A stretch of DNA of 48,679 nucleotides, from the NCBI RefSeq assembly GCF_041949975.1, contig NZ_JBHFQG010000030.1, positions 1 to 48,679 of the forward strand, given 5' to 3'. Shown here piece after piece: positions 40,688 through 48,509 of the stretch. How positions within the stretch are numbered: the stretch's first letter is position 1; each line of letters starts with the position of its first letter. The notes below the pieces were generated by a model. The model worked only from the letters and a program-made list of their open reading frames with translations. It was not told where the DNA came from and made no database searches. The stretch is from Alteribacillus sp041949975. GTDB taxonomy: Bacteria; Bacillota; Bacilli; Bacillales; Marinococcaceae. The position numbers were made by a program, and so were the translations under genes.

Positions 40688-41317
40688 TTAAATATTGGCT
40701 AAATCAGGATTGATGAAAGCAAGCAATGCTCCCATCCCTACAAAAGACAGTGCTATAAAGATAGCAACCGTTGCATAAGTGGCAATTTGCTGTGAACGAG
40801 GACTAACAGTAATACCCCAGGACACAAGGAAAGACCATAGTCCGTTTGAAAAGTGGAAGGTAGCAGATAAAACCCCGATTATATAAAAGATCAACATAAA
40901 ATTACTGCTTAGTATATCTGCCATCATATCATAATTTACTTCTGCACCCATAGCAGCCTGCACACGTGTTTCCCAGACGTGCCATGCAATAAAAACGACT
41001 AAGTATACTCCTGTTATTCTTTGTACTAAAAACATCCAGTTTCGAAAGTATCCATACCTTTTTGTATTGCTTTTCCCCTGAAAAACAATATAAAGCCCAT
41101 AAATAGCATGAAACAAAATTGGAAGATAAATAATAAAAATTTCCAGAAAAAGTCGAAACGGCAAGTTTTCCATAAAGTGAGCAGCTGCGTTAAACGCTTC
41201 AGCTCCACGTGTTGCGAAAAAGTTTACCGTTAAGTGCTGGACTAGATAAACTCCGATTGGAATAACACCCAGCAGGGAATGGAGCCTGCGATTCATAAAT
41301 TCACGGTTTTCAGCCAT
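40688..41317 (-). CDS. sdhC: Succinate dehydrogenase cytochrome b558 subunit SdhC
   Basis: Membrane anchor binding two hemes in Bacillus-type complex II. The 209-residue protein has five hydrophobic segments and conserved histidines in RRLHSLLGVIP, VQHLTVNFFATRG, FHAIYGLYIVF, AWHVWETRVQ and TFHFSNGLWSFL. I start at the ATG at 41317 (MAENREFMNRR), preceded by GGGGAGGAAC. A longer frame to 41512 adds 65 residues that run through the promoter region and look non-coding. First gene of sdhCAB. Confidence 0.97.
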   Translation of the reverse strand: MAENREFMNRRLHSLLGVIPIGVYLVQHLTVNFFATRGAEAFNAAAHFMENLPFRLFLEIFIIYLPILFHAIYGLYIVFQGKSNTKRYGYFRNWMFLVQRITGVYLVVFIAWHVWETRVQAAMGAEVNYDMMADILSSNFMLIFYIIGVLSATFHFSNGLWSFLVSWGITVSPRSQQIATYATVAIFIALSFVGMGALLAFINPDLANI

Positions 41318-41724
41318 GCTAATGTTCCTCCCCAAAGTTTTTTTCCAAATTTTCCTGTGATGTGATTGCTTTTCTCTTACCTTTATCCGATCAAACAACC
41401 TCCCGTTTTTCCAAAGGCTTGGCTTATGCATTCCCGTAAAAATCATTACAAAAGAAAAACAGCTGTTTATCAACGATGCAGAACAGACTGTTTTCTTTTC
41501 CACAATTGGCATATGTATAGAAAACGCACCTTACCTTTGGAGTTAATCCTGATATCTGCGTCCCTTCTGTATTTATACAGAAAGAATATGAAAAAAAGAA
41601 AAGTGAATGAGACTGATTAGTCTGACGAATCAGCATTGTTCCCCTTTCTTTTCATAAATCCGACAAATTTATTGTACTCCCAGTTTCATGGCTAGTCAAG
41701 AAAACGGATACAGCTTTTCAAACC
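41318..41724. other. Intergenic region upstream of sdhC
   Basis: Apart from the sdhC promoter I see no element. A plus-strand 84-codon frame (41366-41620) lacks a ribosome site and any recognisable domain and is rejected. Confidence 0.4.
41445..41473 (-). promoter_or_regulatory. Sigma-A promoter of sdhCAB
   Basis: TTGATA (41468-41473), 17-nt spacer, TGTAAT (41445-41450) on the minus strand, giving a leader of roughly 120 nt before sdhC. Confidence 0.55.
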
Positions 41725-41765
41725 AAAAAACCGGCATCCTATGCCTCTGACATAAGAAACCGGCT
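41725..41765 (-). terminator. Terminator of the Trk/Ktr gene
   Basis: GCCGGTTTCTTATG and CATAGGATGCCGG arms (some mismatches), then TTTTTTGG on the minus strand. Confidence 0.6.
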
Positions 41766-41783
41766 TATTGCTTTTATTTTTTA

Positions 41784-43136
41784 TTATCCAATAATCATAC
41801 GCTCAGTCGGATATTTATAATGTGATTTTGTCTCTTTTTTCTTAACAGAAAACAAGAAAACCAATATACCAACACGTCCGATAAACATTAATGCCATTAA
41901 CAAAACATGACTCCTGTGCGACAAATCCGGCGTCACACCGGTCGATAATCCACACGTACCAAAGGCTGAGCTGGCCTCGAATATGATTTCAATTAATTCT
42001 ACATTTTTATTTCCTTGTTCAAAAGCACTTATCATCGTTACTGCCGCAAATAATCCAAACAAGAAAAATGAAAGAACCATAAACGCTTTCTGCTTATCTT
42101 CAGGATGAATTTCTCGTCCAAAAACCTTCACATCACTTTTTCCCAGTGCAAAGCTTCTAATAGCAAGAAACATCACGGCAAGAGTAGTGGTCCGGATCCC
42201 GCCGCCTACACTGGATGGGCTCGCTCCGATAATCATTAAAGAAGAGATAAACAACATCGTTGGGAGCGTATAATCCGCCACATCCATCGTCACTAAGCCT
42301 GCACTTCTTGCAGTTGCAGAATTAAAAATAGAATAGAAAAACTGCTGGTGCCAGGCCATTTCATCATAAAATAAATTTCTTTCAAGCACCCATATTCCTA
42401 CCGCTCCAAGAATAAATATTAAAAAGTACGTTGTTACGGTTACTTTAGTAAATAAGCTGAATTTAAAGTGATTTCCTTTTGTCATGAAGTATTCTCTAAC
42501 TTCCATTAAAACAGGAAAGCCAATCGCACCCGCAAAAATAAGAAGCAGAATGATAAATTGAACATAATAATCGTTTGCAAACGGAATTAATGACTGCCCG
42601 GTAACATCAAAGCCTGCGTTTGTAAAAGCACTTAATGCTCCAAAGGCCCCCTGGTAATAAGCTTCCGCCGGAGTATCAAAATATTGAAGATAGTAGGTTC
42701 CCAAAATAAGAGCTCCTACGGTTTCTATAGCTAATGCAAGGAGAATAATCCCCCGCATCAGTTTAACCATTCCGGAAAACTGGTATTGATTTTGGTCTAC
42801 CATGATTAAAAGACGTTTGGATAAATTGATTTTTCGTCCAAATAACATCCAAACAAAGGTACCAAGAGACATTATCCCAATTCCGCCCAGCTGCATAGCA
42901 AGAGCCAGAAAAAAAACGCCTGTATAACTTAGTGTCTCAGACACATTAATCACCGTTAAACCAGTAACGCTTACGGCTGAAACGGACGTAAATAGTGCTT
43001 CCATATATGTTAAGTTCACTCCGCTTTGCTGGGAAAAAGGGAGCCACAGCAAAAAGCTGAACAGAAACATAGATAGTATGTATGAACCAATGATCATCCT
43101 AAAAGGAGTCATAAAATGTTCTAATCCCTTTTTCAT
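41784..43136 (-). CDS. Trk/Ktr-type potassium uptake channel subunit
   Basis: A 450-residue membrane protein with the four-fold M1-P-M2 repeat of the TrkH/KtrB superfamily. The four selectivity-filter turns are recognisable: SAVSVTGLTV, FTNAGFDVTG, TARSAGLVTM and GTCGLSTGVT. It imports K+ (possibly Na+-coupled), normally with a cytosolic RCK-domain KtrA/KtrC partner, which is not encoded in this window. GGAGGTAAGCG precedes the ATG. KtrB and KtrD cannot be told apart by eye, so no symbol is given. It is monocistronic and divergent from yslB. Confidence 0.93.
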   Translation of the reverse strand: MKKGLEHFMTPFRMIIGSYILSMFLFSFLLWLPFSQQSGVNLTYMEALFTSVSAVSVTGLTVINVSETLSYTGVFFLALAMQLGGIGIMSLGTFVWMLFGRKINLSKRLLIMVDQNQYQFSGMVKLMRGIILLALAIETVGALILGTYYLQYFDTPAEAYYQGAFGALSAFTNAGFDVTGQSLIPFANDYYVQFIILLLIFAGAIGFPVLMEVREYFMTKGNHFKFSLFTKVTVTTYFLIFILGAVGIWVLERNLFYDEMAWHQQFFYSIFNSATARSAGLVTMDVADYTLPTMLFISSLMIIGASPSSVGGGIRTTTLAVMFLAIRSFALGKSDVKVFGREIHPEDKQKAFMVLSFFLFGLFAAVTMISAFEQGNKNVELIEIIFEASSAFGTCGLSTGVTPDLSHRSHVLLMALMFIGRVGILVFLFSVKKKETKSHYKYPTERMIIG

Positions 43137-43218
43137 ATCGCTTACCTCCGAAAGAATTCGGGCTTTAGTATATCATTTCTATTATGCGGAAGCTATAGAG
43201 ATTTCTAATTTTAAACGG

Positions 43219-43224
43219 TATAAT
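43219..43224 (+). promoter_or_regulatory. -10 box of yslB
   Basis: TATAAT on the plus strand 25 nt before the ATG, with only a weak TAGAGA at the -35 (17-nt spacer). Confidence 0.45.
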
Positions 43225-43248
43225 ACTATTGGGGAAAGGACGGTTAGA

Positions 43249-43638
43249 ATGGAAGAAAAAGAAAACAATAATTCTAATTTCAGCTATACACTGCTTCGCA
43301 ACACATTAATCCCTGAGCTATTAGGACAGGAAGAAGCTGACATTTTGTACTGGGGCGGCAAAACGATAGCAAGAAAATATCCAGCAGAAAACATAGAAGA
43401 TATTCTTACTTTTTTTCAAAAAGCAGGATGGGGAGAACTTACAGCAGCAAAAGAAAAGAGAAGAGAATTTCACTTTGATTTGAAGCTTCCACAAGCGAAG
43501 GAGCACCAAGAAATGGACCGGCATCTGGAAGCAGGATTTCTAGCAGAGCAAATCGAGAAATTAAAAGGAAAAACAGCAGAAACATACATAATGGAAAAAA
43601 AGAAACAAATAACCTTTGAAGTCCATTGGGACAGATAA
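43249..43638 (+). CDS. yslB: YslB-family protein (DUF2507)
   Basis: A 129-residue cytosolic protein of the YslB family, seen beside sdhC in B. subtilis. Features include NFSYTLLRNTLIPELLGQEE, ILYWGGKTIARKYP and DILTFFQKAGWGEL. The C-terminal half is helical and charged. These segments resemble the ligand-binding V4R-like fold, but the function is unknown. I start at ATG 43249 (MEEKENNNSN), 7 nt after GGAAAGGA; the frame is open to 43078 but that part runs through the promoter and the divergent gene. A plus-strand gene in a mostly minus-strand region. Confidence 0.88.
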   Translation: MEEKENNNSNFSYTLLRNTLIPELLGQEEADILYWGGKTIARKYPAENIEDILTFFQKAGWGELTAAKEKRREFHFDLKLPQAKEHQEMDRHLEAGFLAEQIEKLKGKTAETYIMEKKKQITFEVHWDR

Positions 43639-43738
43639 CAATATACTTCCGTTCTAAATTAATAGAAAAACTTTGCTTATTGCATTTTAAAAAGAAACTT
43701 TCTAAACAGGCCACGCGTCCGGCTGCAGCATGGCATTA

Positions 43739-43810
43739 GTACGTCCTGTACGGTTGAAAAGCCGTTAATTTTACTTATACTGTTCACTAATAAAATATTT
43801 ATATTCTAAC
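43739..43810. repeat. Interspersed repeat, copy 3 (tail part)
   Basis: GTACGTCCTGTACG followed by GTTGAAAAGCCGT and TTACTTATACTGTT matches the tails at 46271-46340 and 48385-48440 in sequence and order. It lies in the yslB-uvrC gap, next to the uvrC terminator. Confidence 0.6.
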
Positions 43811-43820
43811 TGTGCAAAGA

Positions 43821-43860
43821 AAAAGCATCCACTTTGAAACAATCGCTCAAAGCGGATGCT
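43821..43860 (-). terminator. Terminator of uvrC
   Basis: AGCATCCGCTTTGA pairs with TCAAAGTGGATGCT (one G-T), followed by TTTTC on the minus strand, starting one base past the uvrC stop. Confidence 0.8.
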
Positions 43861-45636
43861 TTATTCAGTTTCATTTAATCGTTTTATAAGTTCTGCTGAC
43901 ACCTGGTCCGGAAGAGAAATCTTTCGGAAATCCTCTAATGATGCTTCTTTTATTTTTTTCATGGATCCGAAATGTCTGAGCAGAAGCCGTTTTCTTTTTT
44001 CTCCAATGCCTTGTACTTCATCAAGTACAGAGGTAAACATATTCTTTTTTCTCGTCTGGCGGTGAAAAGTAATCGCAAAACGGTGGACTTCATCCTGAAT
44101 ACGCTGCAGTAGGTAAAAGGCATGGCTGTTTCGTTTGAGAGGAACAATTTGCGCCGGATCCCCCATAATTAGCTCAGATGTTTTGTGCTTTTCATCCTTT
44201 GCCATCCCTGCAACGGGAACAGATAAACCCAGTTCATCCTCTAAAACACTTTTTGCTGCGCTCAGCTGGCCCTTTCCTCCATCGACTAATATTAAGTCCG
44301 GCAGGGGGGAACCTTCTTTTAGCAGCCGAACGTACCGCCGGCGGATAACTTCCTTCATAGAAGCATAATCATCAGGACCTTGAACATTTTTCACTTTGTA
44401 TTTTCGATAATCCTTTTTAAAAGGCTTGCCATCCATAAAGCTAACCATTGCAGCTACCGGATCAGTACCTTGTATATTCGAATTATCAAATGCTTCAATA
44501 CGGTGGGGCACATCAATTCCAAGCGCTTCGCCAAGATCTTCGATTGCTTTAATTGTACGCTTCTCATCTCTTTCAATCAGCTCAAAACGTTCTTTCAGAG
44601 CCTGTACTGCATTCTTTTCGGCAAGACGTACCAGCTCCCGCTTCTTTCCTTTTTTCGGCTGTATCGCTTTTGTTTCAAGTAAATGCTCCGCTAATTTCAG
44701 ATCTAAACCTTCTGGAAGAAGAACTTCTTTTGGTTTTATATGTTCTTCTTTTAAATAAAACTGCCCTAAAAATGTAAGGAAATCCTCTTCTGGAGCTTGA
44801 TAAAAAGGAAAAATAGATACGTCTCTTTCAATTAACTTGCCCTGCCTTACAAAAAATACTTGAACGCACATCCAGCCCTTATCATAAGTGTAAGCAAAGA
44901 CATCTCTGCTGACCTGGTCATTAATAGTCATCTTTTGTTTTTCCATGACCGCATCGATATGCTGTATTTGATCCCTCATCTCTTTTGCCCGTTCAAAATT
45001 TAACTCCTCTGAGGCTTCTTCCATTTTTTTCTGAAGCTCTTTTTTCACGTCTTGATGACCGTTGTTTAAAAAACGAACCATTTCGCCCACTAGATTTTTA
45101 TTGGTCTCTTGTGTCACTTCGAATTCACAAGGAGCAAGACACTGTCCTATATGATAATAAAGACAGACTCGGTCTGGAAGGGTACGGCATTTTCGAAGCG
45201 GATAAAGACGGTCAAGCAGTTTTTTTGTTTCATTGGCAGCTCCTGCATTCGGATAAGGGCCAAAATATTTTCCGCCATCCTTTTTCACTTTTCTCGTAGT
45301 AATTAGACGGGGATGCGTTTCATTGGTAATTTTCAAATAAGGATAAGATTTATCATCTTTTAAAAGAACATTATATTTCGGTTCATGCTTTTTTATAAGA
45401 TTCATTTCTAATATAAGAGCTTCTACGTTTGATGACGTAATAATATATTCAAAATCCTGGATTTCACTAACGAGCCGCTGGGTTTTCCCGTCATGAGTGC
45501 CTGTGAAATAAGAACGCACCCTGTTTTTTAATACTTTTGCTTTCCCCACATAAATAATGGTGCCGTGTTTGTTTTTCATCAAATAACAACCAGGCTGGGC
45601 AGGGAGAACGGATAACTTTTCTTTTATTTGACTCAA
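43861..45636 (-). CDS. uvrC: Excinuclease ABC subunit C (UvrC)
   Basis: Makes both incisions in nucleotide excision repair. The 591-residue protein has the N-terminal GIY-YIG nuclease (PGCYLMKNKHGTIIYVGKAK) and a cysteine cluster (CLYYHIGQCLAPCE). A UvrB-interacting UVR motif is in EELNFERAKEMRDQIQHID. The C-terminal RNase H-like nuclease shows EAFDNSNIQGTDPVAAMVSF and LILVDGGKGQLSAA, and a helix-hairpin-helix (VQGIGEKRKRLLLRHFGS) ends the chain. The start is a TTG 6 nt after AGGTG. It directly follows the DUF488 gene. Confidence 0.97.
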   Translation of the reverse strand: MSQIKEKLSVLPAQPGCYLMKNKHGTIIYVGKAKVLKNRVRSYFTGTHDGKTQRLVSEIQDFEYIITSSNVEALILEMNLIKKHEPKYNVLLKDDKSYPYLKITNETHPRLITTRKVKKDGGKYFGPYPNAGAANETKKLLDRLYPLRKCRTLPDRVCLYYHIGQCLAPCEFEVTQETNKNLVGEMVRFLNNGHQDVKKELQKKMEEASEELNFERAKEMRDQIQHIDAVMEKQKMTINDQVSRDVFAYTYDKGWMCVQVFFVRQGKLIERDVSIFPFYQAPEEDFLTFLGQFYLKEEHIKPKEVLLPEGLDLKLAEHLLETKAIQPKKGKKRELVRLAEKNAVQALKERFELIERDEKRTIKAIEDLGEALGIDVPHRIEAFDNSNIQGTDPVAAMVSFMDGKPFKKDYRKYKVKNVQGPDDYASMKEVIRRRYVRLLKEGSPLPDLILVDGGKGQLSAAKSVLEDELGLSVPVAGMAKDEKHKTSELIMGDPAQIVPLKRNSHAFYLLQRIQDEVHRFAITFHRQTRKKNMFTSVLDEVQGIGEKRKRLLLRHFGSMKKIKEASLEDFRKISLPDQVSAELIKRLNETE

Positions 45637-45639
45637 CCC

Positions 45640-46026
45640 TTACACCTCACGTTTTGTCTGCTTTTTTCTGATATCATCATTTATCCAGTCTCTTAATAAC
45701 ACGGCATGGTTATATGTTTCATTTTTTGATGCATATAAAAGTGTAACTTTTCCACAAAAAGCCAAGTTTACAAGTTCATTGTAAGCTTCTTTGCTTTTAT
45801 TGTTTGATTGTAGTTCGTTTTTATATTTTTTGGCAAATAATTCATATTTTTCTTTGTCGTGATTAAACCATTTACGTAATTCTGAACTCGGAGCAGCCTC
45901 TTTTACCCAGTCATCCAGAGCTGCTTGTTCTTTAGAAATGCCGCGGGGCCAAATTCGGTCTACTAATACTCGTTTGCCGTCTTCCTTTGAGTTGTTTTCA
46001 TATATACGTTTAATCACAACCGCCAT
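45640..46026 (-). CDS. DUF488 (YeaO-type) protein
   Basis: A 128-residue cytosolic protein of the DUF488 family. Diagnostic segments are KRVLVDRIWPRGISKEQAAL, WVKEAAPSSELRKWFNHD, FAKKYKNEL and VTLLYASKNETYNHAVLLRD. The biochemical role is not established. It has a GAGGGAAG ribosome site and lies 3 bp before uvrC, so the two are probably co-transcribed, perhaps linking it to DNA repair; that link is inference only. This gene is not in the same place in B. subtilis as far as I recall. Confidence 0.88.
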   Translation of the reverse strand: MAVVIKRIYENNSKEDGKRVLVDRIWPRGISKEQAALDDWVKEAAPSSELRKWFNHDKEKYELFAKKYKNELQSNNKSKEAYNELVNLAFCGKVTLLYASKNETYNHAVLLRDWINDDIRKKQTKREV

Positions 46027-46169
46027 ATATCTTCCCTCGCGATTCCATTAGAATTAGAAGTTTATGCCTTTGTGACACTCGTTTTACTTTTCTGTTTGTA
46101 GAAGAAAAACTCGGTATATCGCAATTTAAAGGAAACCGCCTAAGTTAAAGGAACTTATGCTACATTCGC

Positions 46170-46340
46170 GAACGTCGACGCACAGGATGTGCTAATGTCG
46201 CCAATGACACACAGGACGTGGCGTTTTTGGCGACGAGTGTGCAACGCAGAAGTCACCACATCGTGTGGAAGTACGTCCTGTACGTTGAATGCCGTAGTTA
46301 TGCTTATACTGTTTCCCATCAAAAAAGATATGCTTTTCAT
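46170..46340. repeat. Interspersed repeat, copy 2 (head plus tail)
   Basis: The head 46170-46255 matches 19064-19146. The tail 46271-46340 (GTACGTCCTGTACGTTG, GAATGCCGTAGTTATGCTTA, TACTGTTTCCCATC) matches 43739-43810 and 48385-48440. This is therefore the most complete copy. It contains GTCGCCAA...TTGGCGAC, CCACA-TCG-TGTGG and GTAC-GTCC-TGTAC hairpins and no ORF of note. It fills most of the gap between trxA and the DUF488 gene. Confidence 0.7.
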
Positions 46341-46375
46341 AAAAAAACTGCTGACTCTATGTTCAGCAGTTTTTC
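46341..46375 (-). terminator. Terminator of trxA (bidirectional shape)
   Basis: AAAAACTGCTGA and TCAGCAGTTTTT form a perfect stem with an 8-nt loop, with T-runs on both strands, just past trxA. Confidence 0.85.
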
Positions 46376-46382
46376 ATCCTTT

Positions 46383-46697
46383 TTAAAGATGCTTATTTAA
46401 AAGCTCAACCAGCTGTTCTTTTGGCTGGAATCCTACTACTTGCTCTACTACTTCACCGTCTTTAAAAACAAGCAGTGTCGGGATGCTCATTACCCCGTAT
46501 TTACCTGCTGTTTCTTGGTTTTCATCAACATCAAGTTTCGCAATTTTGATTTGCTCTCCCATTTCGGAATCGATTTCTTCCAATACAGGAGCAATCATTT
46601 TACAAGGTCCGCACCATGGCGCCCAAAAGTCAGCAAGCACAACACCTTGGGATGTTTCATCAGCAAAATTTTGATCTGATACGTTTACAATTGCCAT
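46383..46697 (-). CDS. trxA: Thioredoxin TrxA
   Basis: A 104-residue thioredoxin with the redox motif WCGPCK at residues 28-33. Surrounding motifs are LADFWAPWCGPCKMIAPVLE, KLDVDENQETAGKYGVMSIP (cis-proline) and VVGFQPKEQL. It is a general cytosolic disulfide reductant. AAAGGAGG precedes the ATG. It has a sigma-A promoter and a strong terminator, so it is monocistronic. Confidence 0.98.
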   Translation of the reverse strand: MAIVNVSDQNFADETSQGVVLADFWAPWCGPCKMIAPVLEEIDSEMGEQIKIAKLDVDENQETAGKYGVMSIPTLLVFKDGEVVEQVVGFQPKEQLVELLNKHL

Positions 46698-46740
46698 TAA
46701 AAAAGTCCTCCTTTAAGCTTGCATTCAATCTTTCATAGCT

Positions 46741-46770
46741 ATTATAGCATTTGGGATAATTCGTTGCTAA
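46741..46770 (-). promoter_or_regulatory. Sigma-A promoter of trxA
   Basis: TTAGCA (46765-46770), 18-nt spacer, TATAAT (46741-46746) with an extended -10 (TGC before it), 43 nt before trxA. Confidence 0.65.
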
Positions 46771-46871
46771 TATATTGCTTTGATTAATGTACCCTGCCTA
46801 TTCTAATTGTAAACGTCTGTTCTTTTAAATAAGTGCTTTCAAAAAAATTAGCAGGATGTACCAGCCTTCTT

Positions 46872-48197
46872 TTAAATACTTGAAATTGTGTTTTTGGCGT
46901 TTATATAACCTGCTCCATATATATTCGGGTCTCTGTCAATCCACAGATCCGTTCCCTCTTTTAATGCGTTTTTTATTCTGTTGGGAGTAAGCTGTGGATC
47001 ATATTCTAACAGTAAAGCAATCACACCTGCACAGATTGGAGCCGCCATAGAGGTGCCAGATAGAATAAAATAATCTTCTCCTTCACGATTAGCTTTTTGC
47101 GTTTTATCAATAAAAGAGTTTGGAGAACGTAACGAAGTAATATTAACTCCAGGTGCTAAAATATCTGGCTTTGACTTCCCATATATGGTAGGCCCTCTAC
47201 TGGAAAAATCAGCTGCCTCATCGTCATCTCTTAATTCTGTTTCCTGGTCATCTAACGCTCCAACGGTTATAATGGTTCCGCTGATACCAGGACTTGCGAT
47301 TGTCTGCTCTTCAGGTCCTTCATTACCGGCAGCAGCAACGACAACAATGCCAGAATCCCAGGCTTTATCTACCATTTTAACCATTGGGTCATCTTTTTCA
47401 CTTTCATGTCTCTGAGCAGCACTTCCTAAAGACATGCTTATAATATCAATGAAATTTCCTTCTTCTTTGTTGTAATCAATACACCATTGAATTCCTTGCA
47501 TAACTGTTTCCAGAGTACCAGATCCTGCCTTATCAAGCACTTTTACTCCAATGAGATTCGCTTCTGGAGCGGGTCCTTTATATTGGCCTAAGGACGCCGA
47601 CCCATTGCCTGCCACACAGCCGGCACAATGTGTTCCATGTCCATTATCATCACAGGGATCTGATTTTTCTCCGATAAAATCAACAAAGCCGATAATGCGA
47701 CCGGCCAGATCCGTGTGCGGATATATTCCTGTATCTACAACGGCTACTGTTGTCCCTTTCCCTGTTAGTTCTTTATCATTTCTATTTATTCTTCTTGCAT
47801 TTGCAGCTGTTACCGCGGTATCTAATAAAGCTGTCACTTTACGATTTAAATATACTTTTTTAATATGATTGCACGTCTCTAGCATTTCAGCCATGATTCC
47901 CGGGGTCACATCCGCACTGCAGCAAGATACAATGGAAAATTCTTTTCTTACTCCGCATCGTCTTTTTCCATTAATTAATCGGCAAACTTCATCATAGCCC
48001 GTTTGATAATGATCCTGACCAAATTCAATGATTACTGACATCTGCTTCCATTTACTTATATATTTTTCAGTGAGGTTATGCAGAAAACAAGGCATACTTT
48101 TAAAAGGTTCATACAATTGCAAAATTTCATCTTTTAACGGCCGATCTAATTTTGCACCGTTTGAACGCACGGTTTGTATCATTTTGTAACCAAACAT
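46872..48197 (-). CDS. aprX: AprX, intracellular-type subtilisin-like serine protease
   Basis: A 441-residue S8-family protease without a signal peptide. The catalytic aspartate is in VAVVDTGIYPH, the histidine in DDNGHGTHCAGCVAG, the oxyanion asparagine in VVAAAGNEGPE and the serine in SGTSMAAPICAGV. The first 130 residues resemble the N-terminal part of B. subtilis AprX (MFGYKMIQTVR, PFKSMPCFLHNL, VTPGIMAEMLETC, KKVYLNRKVTALLDTA). The physiological substrate is unknown. GAAAGGAAGGG precedes the ATG. It lies between etfA and trxA, an insertion relative to B. subtilis. No clear terminator was found. Confidence 0.95.
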   Translation of the reverse strand: MFGYKMIQTVRSNGAKLDRPLKDEILQLYEPFKSMPCFLHNLTEKYISKWKQMSVIIEFGQDHYQTGYDEVCRLINGKRRCGVRKEFSIVSCCSADVTPGIMAEMLETCNHIKKVYLNRKVTALLDTAVTAANARRINRNDKELTGKGTTVAVVDTGIYPHTDLAGRIIGFVDFIGEKSDPCDDNGHGTHCAGCVAGNGSASLGQYKGPAPEANLIGVKVLDKAGSGTLETVMQGIQWCIDYNKEEGNFIDIISMSLGSAAQRHESEKDDPMVKMVDKAWDSGIVVVAAAGNEGPEEQTIASPGISGTIITVGALDDQETELRDDDEAADFSSRGPTIYGKSKPDILAPGVNITSLRSPNSFIDKTQKANREGEDYFILSGTSMAAPICAGVIALLLEYDPQLTPNRIKNALKEGTDLWIDRDPNIYGAGYINAKNTISSI

Positions 48198-48356
48198 GCT
48201 ATCCCTTCCTTTCTACAGTTTGGTATGTCTTACCTTATGAGAAAGGAAGGGTACCAGAAACGGCAGTTTGTCTATGCTGATAAAATTGAGAAACGTGTAC
48301 TGCGCAAAACGAGGAAATATTTAAAGCCGGATTCGTCTCGTTCCGTTCCATATTAG

Positions 48357-48402
48357 AAAACTACGGCATATCGCCGAGTCCTTATGAGAATGCCGTAGTT
48401 TT
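48357..48402 (+). other. Perfect 13-bp inverted repeat
   Basis: AAAACTACGGCAT and ATGCCGTAGTTTT flank a 20-nt loop. The right arm is part of the repeat tail family. Only TTTTGC follows on the plus strand, so terminator function is doubtful. Confidence 0.5.
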
Positions 48403-48440
48403 GCTTATACTGTTTACCAATATAAAAGTTATACTTTCCT
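48385..48440. repeat. Interspersed repeat, copy 4 (tail part)
   Basis: GAATGCCGTAGTTTTGCTTA and TACTGTTTACCAAT match the tail of copy 2 with few changes, next to the etfA terminator. Confidence 0.65.
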
Positions 48441-48447
48441 ACAGTAC

Positions 48448-48492
48448 AAAAAAAGAGCCATCCTATGACTCAGGCTGCTTTTGGGATGGCTC
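48448..48492 (-). terminator. Terminator of etfA
   Basis: GAGCCATCC and GGATGGCTC arms, followed by TTTTTTTG on the minus strand. Confidence 0.85.
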
Positions 48493-48509
48493 CTTCTGTT
48501 AAAACTGCT

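Noticed and set aside
41318..41512. 65-residue N-terminal extension of SdhC
   Set aside because: It reads through the promoter region. MAENREF matches the known SdhC start and has GGGGAGG before it.
41366..41620. 84-codon plus-strand frame upstream of sdhC
   Set aside because: It overlaps the sdhC promoter on the other strand, lacks a ribosome site and shows no domain.
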